This document shows positions 9,569 to 19,006 of a DNA stretch of 64,000 bases, piece after piece. The position numbers and the translations under genes were made by a program. Each line of letters opens with the position of its first letter. Positions within the stretch are counted from its first letter, which is position 1. The DNA is from Paenibacillus gyeongsangnamensis (lineage in GTDB: Bacteria; Bacillota; Bacilli; Paenibacillales; NBRC-103111), in assembly GCF_027533625.1 (NCBI RefSeq), contig NZ_JAQAGZ010000015.1:1-64000 (forward strand), given 5' to 3'. Below the pieces are notes generated by a model. That model did no database searches. It saw nothing but the letters and a program-made list of their open reading frames with translations, and had not been told where the DNA came from.

Positions 9569-10348
9569 ATGACAACAATTCGAGTAATGACTTACAATAT
9601 GCTGCATGCCCCTGGCGATAGATTGGATGAGTTAACCCAAGTTATTCATGAAGCACAGCCAGATATTGTGGCGTGCCAAGAAGTAGATGACATCGATGGA
9701 TTGATGATCCTGGCTCAACGGAGTGGCATGCTGCCAGTTATTGGCCATTGCAACATGCCGGAATCGGAAACGGAACCGGCACCGGAGCATTTGGCGATCT
9801 TAACTCGCTGGCCAATAACAAAGCTAATCGTGCATCCGGGTGATAAGGAGGCCATGTTCCGTCCTATCTTTGAAGTATGGATACAGCCTCCGAATCAAAA
9901 ACCGATCGGTTTTTTCAATTTGCATTTTCGTGCTCGCGCTGGAGCTCCCGGTTCGAATGTCAAAATGCGGGAAGTAGAAGCATTGATTGATGTTGTAAAA
10001 CAAATAGATGGACCACATTGCATCCTTGGCGATTTTAATGCATGGGCACCAGGAGAAGGGAATATGTCCCCTGCTTGGGGGGAGCACCTTCCCGAAGATC
10101 ACCGTCAAGCGGTTCGTGGTCCCATTATTGAGACAATTCTCAATGCGGGATATTCGGATACATGGCGAGAAACGAACCCCTCCCATGATGTACCGTATGG
10201 AACATTACAAGGGAATGGTTCCCGTGTAGATTTTATTTTTACGAATTCTGATTTAAAGGCTTATCTTAAAGAATCTAATATTATTAGAAATGCCTTAACG
10301 GAACGAGCATCTGATCACTATCCGGTTATAACCATTTTCGAAATGTAA
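9569..10348 (+). CDS. Endonuclease/exonuclease/phosphatase (EEP) family hydrolase
   Basis: A 259-residue protein with the EEP fold motifs: MTYNMLHA at the N-terminus (catalytic Asn), ACQEVD (metal-binding Glu near residue 42), NLHFRA, LGDFNAW (Asp/Asn pair near 157-159), RVDFIF and SDHYPV (C-terminal catalytic Asp-His). All key residues are present. The ATG at 9569 is chosen because AAAGGA lies 9 bp upstream. It is the last gene of the transporter operon, 26 bp after the permease, so it more likely acts on a phosphorylated or phosphodiester-linked small molecule imported by the system than on DNA. This is inference from context. Confidence 0.85.
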   Translation: MTTIRVMTYNMLHAPGDRLDELTQVIHEAQPDIVACQEVDDIDGLMILAQRSGMLPVIGHCNMPESETEPAPEHLAILTRWPITKLIVHPGDKEAMFRPIFEVWIQPPNQKPIGFFNLHFRARAGAPGSNVKMREVEALIDVVKQIDGPHCILGDFNAWAPGEGNMSPAWGEHLPEDHRQAVRGPIIETILNAGYSDTWRETNPSHDVPYGTLQGNGSRVDFIFTNSDLKAYLKESNIIRNALTERASDHYPVITIFEM

Positions 10349-10439
10349 TATAGTCCATTCCCTTAGTAAACGTTGGGAAATAAGCGGATCAAGGGTTGTC
10401 ATAATCAAGTATAGGCTTATTTTAACTCTGAGAGTCTAA

Positions 10440-10463
10440 TTCCCCGCAGCTTGCTGCGGGGAA
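10440..10463 (+). terminator. Rho-independent-like hairpin after the EEP gene
   Basis: TTCCCCGCAG and CTGCGGGGAA form a perfect 10-bp stem with a 4-nt loop, followed by a short AT-rich tail (ATTTATA). It ends the 7717-10348 operon. Confidence 0.65.
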
Positions 10464-10583
10464 ATTTATATGAAAAGACAATCCGGTGGAGTTATGGAAT
10501 TCTTTCCGGTAACCTCCCGTTCATTGACTGCTCCGGTTGAGATTCCGAGTTTAAACAAACAAATGAAAGGTGGATAATATGTT

Positions 10584-11840
10584 ATGTTGGCTAAATACGG
10601 TGGTACTCCCGTACGAACGAAGGCTTGGGTCCCCACTTTTATAAGTTCAGAGGAATTTGACGAGAAGGAAAAAGAATACTTACTCAATGTTTTGCAAAAA
10701 AAAAGGGTTTTTCGTTTTTACTCCAAAGGACTGGATGATTCAGAATCTGTAAAGCTTGAAAAATTGTACGGTGAACGCACGAACAGCCGTTACGCGCTGG
10801 CCGTAAACGCCGGTACTTCTGCGTTAGTAAGTGCGCTGGTCGGGGCGGGTATCGGTCCTGGGGATGAAGTGATTGTACCGGGGTATACATTTATTGCAAC
10901 AGCGGCCGCTGTGCTCATAGCCCGTGCGGTTCCCGTCATCGTGGAAATTGACGATACCCTTACCATGGACCCTGCAGCGTTCGAAGCCGCCATTACTCCC
11001 CATACGAAGGCGGTCATTCCTGTGCACATGCGCGGTATCCCCTGTCAAATGGATGAAATCATGCGAATCGCCCGCAAGTATCATTTGCTTGTCATTGAAG
11101 ATGTCGCTCAAGCCAACGGCGGTTCTTACAAAGGAACAGCATTAGGGGGGATCGGCGACGCAGGTTGCTTCAGCTTCCAGCAGTACAAGGTGGTCACTTC
11201 AGGAGAAGGGGGAATGATGGTAACCAACAATCCATCGATTCACGCACGCGCCAGCATCTACCACGACTGCGCCATGAGATTCTGGGGAGTCGACAATCCC
11301 GGTTCAGTCGATTCGTTTCCAGGTGAAAACTATCGAATGAGCGAAATTCAAGCCGCTCTTGGATTGGCACAATCATCGAGAATCGATGAGGTTATTAATA
11401 AACTGAGAAAAGCAAAACGAAGTATTGTGGAAGCTCTTCGATCGATTGAAGGCATCCAATTACAGCGGGTACCCGATCCTGAGGGCGATGTTTCCTACAA
11501 ACTAGCGTTCTATCTGCCGGACAACGAAACGGCCTCTACCTTTTCTGAGTTGCTTGTGGCTGAGGGCATTCCGAACGGCACGATTCACAATAATGGTTTT
11601 GCCGACCGGCACATTTATGCAAACTGGGACTATATTCTCGCCAAGAGGGGAGCTTCCGGAACCGACACTCCATGGACTTGTTCAAGCTACAAAGGGAACG
11701 TTCATTACTCGAAGGATATGTGTCCCGAAACTTTGAAACTGCTGGGCCGAGCGATTAGTATTTCCTTACATCAGAACATGACTGAAGAAGACTGCTGGGA
11801 CGCCGTGGAGGCAATCCGGAAAGTAGCCGGTCATATGTAG
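10584..11840 (+). CDS. DegT/DnrJ/EryC1/StrS-family PLP aminotransferase
   Basis: A 418-residue fold-type I aminotransferase of the sugar-aminating family. Visible motifs: NAGTSALVSALVGAGIGPGD (PLP phosphate site), GDEVIVPGYTFIATAAA, the PLP-binding Asp in VIEDVAQANGG, and the Schiff-base Lys in FSFQQYKVVTSGEGG near residue 210. It would transfer an amino group from glutamate to a keto-sugar or keto-cyclitol, or catalyse a related PLP reaction. No nucleotide-sugar genes are nearby. The flanking sulfatase and transporter remnants suggest a former glycan or aminosugar locus. Start ATG follows GAAAGGTGG by 10 bp. Confidence 0.85.
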   Translation: MLAKYGGTPVRTKAWVPTFISSEEFDEKEKEYLLNVLQKKRVFRFYSKGLDDSESVKLEKLYGERTNSRYALAVNAGTSALVSALVGAGIGPGDEVIVPGYTFIATAAAVLIARAVPVIVEIDDTLTMDPAAFEAAITPHTKAVIPVHMRGIPCQMDEIMRIARKYHLLVIEDVAQANGGSYKGTALGGIGDAGCFSFQQYKVVTSGEGGMMVTNNPSIHARASIYHDCAMRFWGVDNPGSVDSFPGENYRMSEIQAALGLAQSSRIDEVINKLRKAKRSIVEALRSIEGIQLQRVPDPEGDVSYKLAFYLPDNETASTFSELLVAEGIPNGTIHNNGFADRHIYANWDYILAKRGASGTDTPWTCSSYKGNVHYSKDMCPETLKLLGRAISISLHQNMTEEDCWDAVEAIRKVAGHM

Positions 11841-11878
11841 CTAGCCATATTTAGTATGGCGGAGTTGGTACGCTAGCA

Positions 11879-11934
11879 ATAAAACAGCGCAGTCTAGGAC
11901 TTTATTTTCTCGTCCATGGTTGCCGCTGTTTTAT
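11879..11934 (+). terminator. Long-loop hairpin after the DegT gene
   Basis: ATAAAACAGCG and CGCTGTTTTAT form an 11-bp perfect stem with a 34-nt loop, followed by TTGTTT. It may be the DegT-gene terminator; the long loop makes this uncertain. Confidence 0.4.
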
Positions 11935-12034
11935 TTGTTTGGCTCAGTCTAATACTTATTTATCAGAAGTAGGCGGATTCTCCTTCTTCAAGATGGCGTC
12001 AAATAAACAATTCCAGTCTAAGACTTTATTTTCT
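11890..12034 (+). repeat. Three diverged copies of a ~21-bp direct repeat
   Basis: CAGTCTAGGACTTTATTTTC (from 11890), CAGTCTAATACTTATTTATC (from 11945) and CAGTCTAAGACTTTATTTTC (from 12014). The first and third differ at one position. This looks like local duplication at the edge of the decayed sulfatase locus; I see no protein-coding reason for it. Confidence 0.5.
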
Positions 12035-12310
12035 TCGAACAATATCAGGTGGAAAATAACCGGACCGTGCAAAGTGGAGAACATCAGCAAACCCGCCGGG
12101 GGCCGTCGAATAGAGCTGGATCCGAACCGCATCAACTATGCGGTGCAGCCTTTCCACCTGATAGCGGTTCATGTGGATGGATTGTTCATCGATAACTGGA
12201 AAGTGTTAAACCAATCTCAGGCTGAATGCGATAGGGGACAATTTTATTTGCACTCCGTCAACAATATGGTTGTGGATAAGATCAGGTTTGTAGAAAGGAT
12301 CCCGCAATGA
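11939..12310 (+). pseudogene. C-terminal remnant of an unrecognised protein, coupled to the sulfatase
   Basis: A frame of 123 codons with no plausible start or ribosome site; the first part overlaps the repeat copies. The last ~85 residues (from KITGPCKVENISKPAGGRRI to VVDKIRFVERIPQ) look like real beta-rich protein. The stop overlaps the start of the sulfatase (ATGA at 12307-12310), as in a coupled operon. I cannot name the family; a secreted or glycan-active protein paired with the sulfatase is possible. Confidence 0.4.
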
Positions 12311-13334
12311 AAAATAACCGAACATCCTCTTTTTGATGAGCGATGAGCACAGGGCGGACGTTACGGGTTTTGAAGGGAATCCTGTCATACGGACTCCCCA
12401 TCTGGATCGTCTGGCGCAAACGGGTACGGTGTTTCGTAACGCCTACACCCTTTGTATACCGAGCAGGCACAGTATCATGTCCGGACAGTTTCCGTGTACT
12501 ACCGGATGCGAAAAATACGGGCAGGACCTGCCTCCTGGCCATATGACCTTTTCCAGAAGGTTGGCGACCGGGAGAAAATCGAGCCGCTGCTCCTGAAGGT
12601 GAGCGTTCTTCAACCGCATTATCCTTATTTCACAAGCGAGGATAAATTTACTTATTACTTAAACCGGGTTACGCCATACTTGAACGAGCAAGTATTCGAT
12701 CATCCGTCCCTGCACAAATTCCAGGTGCCGACCGACACCCCCGCCTCTAAGCGGGATTTACGCCGCGCGACGGCCGCATATTATGGAATGGTTGAGACGA
12801 TCGACGGCTATTTCGATCAAGTCATGGAAGCGCTTCAGCACGCAGGACAAAATCTTGACGATTGGATCATCATTTATACGACAGATCATGGCGAAATGTT
12901 AGGGCAGCACGGCGTGTGGGAGAAACAGAAATTTTTCGAAGCAAGCGTGAGGGTACCGCTCATCATCCGCTACCTCAAAGGATTTGAGGGCGGGCGTATC
13001 GTGGATGAAAATGTCAGTTTGTGCGATTTGTTTGCGACCCTATGCGATTTGTCGATGTTCCTGTGCCTCCAGGGCTCGATAGCCGCAGCTTGGTGCCCTT
13101 AATGAGCGGTCGCTCGTCAGGTTGGGATAACGAAATCGTGTCCCAATTTAACGGAACGATCTGTTGATTATGCGAGACCGCTTGAAATATCAGTACTACG
13201 GCCCGGACCGTCCCGAGGTGCTGTTTGACCTGCAGCGGAACCCTGAGGAAACTGTCAATCATATTTCGGATCCGCTATATGAGAGTCAAGTGGAACGTTT
13301 TCGAAAACGGGCGAAGGAGCTCGGCTTTAATTAG
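12307..13334 (+). pseudogene. Type I sulfatase, frameshifted and internally deleted
   Basis: The alkaline-phosphatase-fold sulfatase can be followed through at least three frames. The first codons are out of frame with MSDEHRADVTGFEGNPVIRT because of a one-base change near 12320. The formylglycine motif CIPSR follows GTVFRNAYT. Sequence then jumps after SRRLATG (about 12575) to QPHYPYFTSEDKF, which suggests a deletion of roughly 100 or more residues. The metal-binding TTDHGEMLGQHG is present. Later frameshifts near 13040 and a stop near 13165 precede the C-terminal YYGPDRPEVLFDLQRNPEET. The total, about 340 codons, is short for a family of around 450-500. Not functional. Confidence 0.85.
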
Positions 13335-13397
13335 CGGAGTTATTGCCAGGCACGAACTCGTAAATTCGGAAAAATTTGGCTGAGGGGGAGCATCCGC

Positions 13398-13532
13398 ATG
13401 AGCAAATATTATTTGACCGGGATTTTCAAGGAAGTGACCGGCATCACCATCTTCAAATATTTGTTCCAGCGCCGCATCAACGAGGCTAAAGTGCGGTTTC
13501 TTATGGACAAGTCCCGCCGATCTGCGGATTAG
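13398..13532 (+). pseudogene. AraC-family DNA-binding domain fragment
   Basis: 44 codons encoding SKYYLTGIFKEVTGITIFKY then LFQRRINEAKVRFLMDKS. This is the first HTH and linker helix of an AraC regulator (YL..LFKE.TG.....YL...RI..A..LL). The second HTH and the whole sensor part are missing. It was presumably the regulator of the neighbouring sulfatase/transporter locus. Confidence 0.7.
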
Positions 13533-14162
13533 AGAGTTCCAGCTTAAGTGCCAAAATGAACTTTACGATAGGCAAGTAGAAGGATACCATGAGAGTGGGA
13601 CATCTCCTTTTTCTTGGGAATTGTGGTGTGGTAACCGACAACAAGATTATATTGATTATATTGGATCTTTCAACTGGCCCTTGTGACTGACTCTGCCGAA
13701 AAAATCCCGGTTGGTTCACCTCCTTGCCCGATATAGTCCCTATTAATTATAAAAGCGCTTACACTACCAAACAATAGGGATAGATTCGGTTTTTCATGGC
13801 AATATTCTGTTTTTTACAATATTTTATCTAGATCTTAATTTGATCTACTCCGATATAATGACTTGAGTGTTGCGAAAATATCGCTGTCGACTAAAGCCAG
13901 ATAAAGACGTGATTTCAGAAGCTTCGTCGGACGGATAGAAACAAGGAGGACATCGCCTTTGGATGGAGAGTGAAGGAGAACGGGGAAGTTAAGATTATTT
14001 ACAACTTCAAGGTCTGATTTACTGCTTAAGGGAAGGCGATGCCTGAGATACCATACAATCAGCCGCCTTTCACATTTTTTATATGTTGACTCTGCTTATT
14101 CAACACATGTGGAGTGTACAGTGTTACTAAAATGGAAGGGGTAGCCTATTCCCCTTCTTGTT
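13533..14162. other. Degenerate stretch without an intact gene
   Basis: No complete gene was recognised. A short frame near 13940-14020 reads NKEDIAFGWRVKENGEVKII followed by YNFKV and a stop, which looks like the tail of a small protein without its start. A short hairpin AAGGGG...CCCCTT near 14135-14155 is followed by CTTGTTCT. A cre-like site is listed separately. Confidence 0.35.
13750..13763. promoter_or_regulatory. Orphan CcpA (cre)-like site
   Basis: TAAAAGCGCTTACA differs from the CcpA catabolite-response consensus TGAAAGCGCTTWCA essentially at one position. Such sites usually lie by promoters of sugar genes. Here only remnants follow, so it may be a leftover from a lost sugar operon. 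Confidence 0.4.
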
Positions 14163-14571
14163 CTATGCTCCTGCCGACAGGGGGCGGGAGATGTTATAAT
14201 GAATCTTGATCTTACCGCTCTCGAATACCTCGACTTTATGGATAAGTTTTTCGATCACCATTTTTAGTGCCCGTTCAGATAATATCGGTCTTGACTGACC
14301 CTAGGAGATCTGTTTTATTGATCAAATGTTTGAACAGAACCTACGGGTATGCTTGACGTAACCGCCACAGACATACGCTCCGTCCTTGCCCCGATCCTTT
14401 CTGAAGACAATGCCCTTCCCACAATCGGCACAAGCGGCTACATGACAAACAGACTTTCTTGCCCGTACTCTTGTGCAATCCTTTAGTCCGCATTTTCTTT
14501 AAAGCCTCAAGATGCTCCTCCATCGTGATGATGGGCTCATTCTGACTAAAAAAATAATTTGAACCATCCAT
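14163..14571 (-). pseudogene. Large serine recombinase, C-terminal remnant
   Basis: On the minus strand one frame gives EEHLEALKKMRTKGLHKSTG. After a frameshift it continues SVCHVAACADCGKGIVFRKD, then GAYVCGGYVKHTRRFCS, the Cys4 zinc ribbon of large serine recombinases. A later frame gives MVIEKLIHKVEVFESGKIKI, the usual C-terminal strand of these enzymes. The catalytic serine domain is absent and the coiled-coil part is shortened. It marks a former integrated element. Confidence 0.7.
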
Positions 14572-14609
14572 TATCTTATAAGCTTACGGATACTATAGTT
14601 CAATACCAG

Positions 14610-14634
14610 AAGGGCTACCACTTGGGCAGCCCTT
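14610..14634. terminator. Weak hairpin downstream of the FAD oxidoreductase
   Basis: AAGGGCT and AGCCCTT form a 7-bp stem with an 11-nt loop, about 95 bp beyond the stop of the minus-strand oxidoreductase. There is no clear T-tract, so termination is only possible. Confidence 0.3.
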
Positions 14635-14728
14635 CCCCGCATTACGAAAGAAAATCCACATTAACCACATAAATGAACTCAAGACTTAAGGGATAACCAT
14701 CATCTCTCAACTGAGAAATAATTTTGTC

Positions 14729-16087
14729 TTATGCTTTTCGAGCCGGAGGAATACTTTGGGGATTGCGAAATACATTTTCAGGATCATATTTAGCTTTAAC
14801 TCTCCGTAATCTAGGAAAGTTAGTTCCATAGTAAACCGGCCCGGAATTTTTAATCCCTTGGTCTGGTACGTTTATATAGGACCCCACGATAAAGGGCTGT
14901 AACTTTCGGCGTGTATTGCGAACTAAGGCGATATTTTTAGCTGCATTGGATGGTTTGACCCATGAGCTGTTCAATTCTACATAAAATTTCGCTTTACGCC
15001 AGAAGAACGCGGTTGCTTTAGGCGAAACCCGGCTTATGGCTCCGCCCCAGTTGAGGAAGAAGAATCCGGCGGGTGTATTCCCCTCTGCCTTCTCTAAAAA
15101 TTCGCGCATGACTTTAATGGCCTTATCGGGGAGCTGGCGCCTCGCGAAACCGGAAGAAAACTGGTTACTGAACCTTTGAGTAAGCACTGGATCAGGGGCT
15201 AATAAAAAGGAGTCCGGTACTTTCGCGTAAGGCAACAACCGGATTATTTTCGTCGTGGGTGTACCTACGCTCGTAACGGGTTTTAATAGGCGAATGGCCT
15301 CCGTTCTGGAACCCAGGAACAGCCCTATCATAGTGACATTGCCGCCTTTTTTCGGACCAATATTTAATTCGCTGCCCAGTCTGGTATCGACGGAAGGAGC
15401 CCATTGTTGCCATGCCTTAAATACCTTTTCGAATTGATCCCATGGCCAGATGACCTTAAATACGGTTGCAAACGCTGGAGCGCGACGTACTTTAAATTTG
15501 TATTTTGTATAGATCCCAAAGTTACCGCCGCCGCCGCCGCGGGATGCCCACAGGAGGTCAGCGTTTCGCTTTTTGTTAGCAACAATGACTTTTCCTTTCG
15601 CATCAACCATTTCAAGCCCGATCAGGTTATCGCTGATAAGGCCGATCGTCCGCTGTAGTGGCCCGATTCCCCCACCGGGAGTGATTCCGCCGATCCCAAC
15701 CGATGGGCTGTCACCAAAGCCTGCTATAAACCCTTGCGCAGCAAGTGTCTTCACGATTCTTCCCACTCTATTCCCTGTCCCAACAATGACGGTTCCATTT
15801 TTTTTATTTAGCTTAATTTTCTTCAGATCACTTACATCGATTACAATGCCTCCGTTTACCTGAGAAAGATTGGGTTCCAGCGCATGTCTTCCACTTCTGG
15901 CCCGAATGGGGACATGATTCTCGCGAGCCCATTTTATAGCGTTCGCAACATCTAGGGTTCTTTGAGCAAAAACAAACACTTTAGGGAATCTGTTAGTATG
16001 AGGATCCCAATTCTTACGTGCCAATTTATAACCCGGATCTCCTCGGAAAATAACCCTTCCGGTCAGCTTCGTTTTTGACTTCACCAA
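14729..16087 (-). CDS. FAD-binding oxidoreductase with BBE domain (YgaK/YvdP-like)
   Basis: A 452-residue flavoprotein of the vanillyl-alcohol-oxidase/berberine-bridge group. Residues ~35-200 form the PCMH FAD domain: PIRARSGRHALEP holds the His expected to carry FAD covalently, and VGIGGITPGGGIG is the phosphate-binding loop. The usual second flavin-linking Cys of plant enzymes is not seen in that loop. The C-terminal BBE segment YYGTNFPRLRRVKAKYDPEN is intact. Substrate is unknown; Bacillus relatives include the spore-coat protein CotQ (YvdP). The gene stands alone. It is unusually rich in Lys/Arg. The start ATG (MVKSKTKLTGRVIFRGDPGY) follows a weak AAGGAGCTG site. Confidence 0.88.
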   Translation of the reverse strand: MVKSKTKLTGRVIFRGDPGYKLARKNWDPHTNRFPKVFVFAQRTLDVANAIKWARENHVPIRARSGRHALEPNLSQVNGGIVIDVSDLKKIKLNKKNGTVIVGTGNRVGRIVKTLAAQGFIAGFGDSPSVGIGGITPGGGIGPLQRTIGLISDNLIGLEMVDAKGKVIVANKKRNADLLWASRGGGGGNFGIYTKYKFKVRRAPAFATVFKVIWPWDQFEKVFKAWQQWAPSVDTRLGSELNIGPKKGGNVTMIGLFLGSRTEAIRLLKPVTSVGTPTTKIIRLLPYAKVPDSFLLAPDPVLTQRFSNQFSSGFARRQLPDKAIKVMREFLEKAEGNTPAGFFFLNWGGAISRVSPKATAFFWRKAKFYVELNSSWVKPSNAAKNIALVRNTRRKLQPFIVGSYINVPDQGIKNSGPVYYGTNFPRLRRVKAKYDPENVFRNPQSIPPARKA

Positions 16088-16450
16088 TAACAGCTCCTTA
16101 ACCGTAAATTTATTAGACTGTTATCCATACATTGTTCATCATATGGAGAACAGCAGTGTATGGTATAGGCCAATATAATGGTGGCGGCAGTTTTCATCAC
16201 CCGAAGCTCAGCTATTTAATGTATTGTTTACCTCGTTTGGGATTTAGTTTAGTTTCTAAAGTGTTCGATAATGTGTGATGTTCGGGACAAACGATTTCAA
16301 CTAAATCGATCATTTCGTGGAAGTCGCTCGCGCAGGGGCATATTTCGGTTTGCAATGATTCCCGTAGATTTTAAAAAATAACGGTACTGTTTGAGATTGA
16401 CCTTATGTGATAATATAGGTTCAAACCTTTGGATTCTTACAGGAGACAGC
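16088..16450. other. Divergent intergenic region
   Basis: It should hold promoters for the minus-strand FAD oxidoreductase and the plus-strand AraC-type gene. An imperfect dyad (CATACATTGTTC...GAGAACAGCAGTGTATG) lies at about 16128-16162. Nothing else was recognised. Confidence 0.35.
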
Positions 16451-18684
16451 ATGAAGAACACATGGCTAAACCGTCTATTGCTTTCCTATATCCCGATTTT
16501 TCTCATCGTTTTTTCCGTGCTTGTGTTTCTGTTTGTTCTTGTTCTCAGCGAGCAGGCTAAACATCAGGCCGTTTCGACCAACAAGATCATTGCTGAACAA
16601 ATCAGCCAATCCGTGGACAATACGCTTCGTTCCATTAGCGATCAGATCGTGAAGGAACTTCGCAGCAATGAGACCATTCGCGATTTTTACAAAATGCCGA
16701 ACGATCCGCTCGTAAATCAAAAGGCCTCAGCTATTTTGAATAACATCGTACTATCCAACCAACTGATCGATCAAGTTTATTTGTATCGTACGGGGGACAA
16801 TCGCGTACTGAGCAACAGTACGATGATGGGAATCGATTCGTTTGCCGATCGGGCTTTTATTACAGAACAGCTAAAGAAAGATTACGATCGGAACTGGACC
16901 TCTATTCGCTTTGTAAAGAGCGAGAACGATCAGATGAAGCCGGTCATTTCGCTTGTAAGAAAATATCCATTGCTTTTTGAAGATCAGGGCCTGATTGTTG
17001 TGAATGTCAACCCGGTGCTCGTGCAAAAAGAGATTGATGGCATGGTAAATTCGAAATCGTTCTATACGAACTTGTTTGACAGAAACGGACTACTATTTTA
17101 CGATAAAACGGCGCAATTCGCGAATATCGTGAAAATGTCGGATAGCCAATTACCCAGCATTTCTGCCGTTACTTCAACTTACTCCGGTTTTGAGGTTCGA
17201 ACCGGGTATCGCAATTCGGTATATACCCAATTTCTCTCGGGTGTTTCGAAAGTCTGGGTGGTTTTAGGAACTTTATTGCTTGCATGCGGACTTCTGTCCG
17301 TCATATACGTATCAAGAAGACATTACAAGCCGATCGAAATGTATTGAAGCGAATCGGTAAACAACCGCCCCCTTTACCATTTTCGGGGAAAGGGTTGGAT
17401 GAATTTCGCATCATTGCGGAAACCCTCGACCACTTGCAGGAGCAAACCTCTAAATTTCAGAAGCAGCATGGTCAACACCTTGCGTTGCAGAAGCAAGTGT
17501 TTTTCCAAGAGCTTCTGGAAGGGAATCGCCGTTTTTCCGAGAGCGAATGGAAGGAAGCGGCGCTCCGTTTTGGAATTCGTTCCAACCCCCTGGCGGTAAT
17601 TCCGGTCGTGCTCGAAATCGACCGTTATTCCGATTTCCAACGATCCTTCACCCAGCGAGATCAACAATTGTACAAGTTCATCATCGCCTCCGTTGTTAAA
17701 GAAATGGGAGAGAATGCCGCATTGCAGGTCTTGTCCGAATGGATATCGAATCACCGTATGGGCCTGCTGTTCATGGACATAGAGATTTCGTCCTTCATTG
17801 TAGATGAGATATGCCGTAAATCCCAGCAGTGGCGTTTGGACCATCTGCCGTTTACTGTTTCATTCGGTCTCGGACCTGTTGCCGATTCGGCAGATGAGAT
17901 ATCCCGTTCCTTCTCGGATGCGGCCGAAGCGCTGCGATTCAAGCCCGGATATGGAACCAATACCATAATCTATGCCGAGAACCAACAGGAGCGGCGCCAT
18001 TTTGACGTGTATCCGCTATTGAAGACGGTCCGTGCATTTACGCAAGCGTATCGTTTGAACGAATCCGAATGGCCGCATTTACTGGAAAAGATTTTTGAAG
18101 AGATGAAGGCGGGCCAATTTGCTCGTGAAGACATCATACACGTCTTGACGTTTCTCGTCTTCCAGCTGCACCGGGAGATGAGCGAGTTATCCGCGGAGGT
18201 TCTTCAAATCTGGAATCGAGGCGCAGGACAAGCATTGCAGCAAGCGATAGACGGTTTGGAAACGATTGATTCTTGTTATCAGTCATTTCTATCCGAATTG
18301 AAGAAAACGTCAGAGGATATCGTACATTCTAGAGAGCAGCGTCCTTACGTCAAAGTGGTAACGGATATTCGGACTTATATCGAAGAAAACTTTGCCGATT
18401 CCAATCTCTCTTTAGATCACATTAGCGAGCGTTTCGGACTGAATCCCAAAACCGTAAGCCGGGTCTTTAAAGAAGAGATCGGCGAGAAGTTCGTCGATTT
18501 TCTGATCAAGCTGCGGATGGAGCATGCTCGTTGTCTGATTGTTCAAACCGAATTGCCGATTCAGGACATAGCCCAACAGGTGGGTTATTCCAACGCTATA
18601 TCGTTCTTACGGGTATTCAAGAAATATACGGGAGTTACTCCCGGGATTTACCGGAAAGGTGTAGAGCCTGAAGAAGCTCCATAG
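16451..18684 (+). pseudogene. Membrane-bound AraC-family regulator split by a frameshift
   Basis: Two overlapping frames make one gene. The first (start ATG 16451 after AGGAGA) has a membrane helix near residues 12-34, an extracellular Cache-like sensor and a second helix near 272-292. It ends at 17347 in RRHYKPIEMY. The second frame continues from NVLKRIGKQ through a coiled linker to the C-terminal AraC domain (LDHISERFGLNPKTVSRVFK; VGYSNAISFLRVFKKYTGV; stop 18684). A one-base change near 17335-17345 explains the break. Such regulators sense the substrate of the adjacent LplB/YtcP-type importer. Unless recoded or a sequencing error, the two halves cannot function together. Confidence 0.85.
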
Positions 18685-18748
18685 AAAAATGCAAGGTATG
18701 AGAAAAAAGTAAATTGAAGCGCAATCAAACTTGTGACGACCCGCCGGT

Positions 18749-18782
18749 CTTGGCTTGCTTGGGGCTGAACCAAGTTTTTTTG
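18749..18782 (+). terminator. Hairpin plus T-tract after the AraC-type gene
   Basis: CTTGG (18749-18753) pairs with CCAAG (18770-18774) and is followed directly by a run of eight T. It separates the regulator from the transporter genes. Confidence 0.55.
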
Positions 18783-19006
18783 TGCTGAGAAAATAGTAAA
18801 CGGTCAGGAAATAAGAATATTGTGTAAACAAGACGTCTTCAAGTAAAGTGAATTTGCCCGAAGCTTCTGCTTAGGGATGAAAAGTCATAACTGGAAAGGG
18901 AGGGAGCGACATCAGGACAAGTATCTCTCGATTACAAGAGTCGGCTAAGCCTCGCCCAGAGGCGGCTGGCGCGAATAAGAAGAAGGCGATCAGGAATGCT
19001 ATACGA

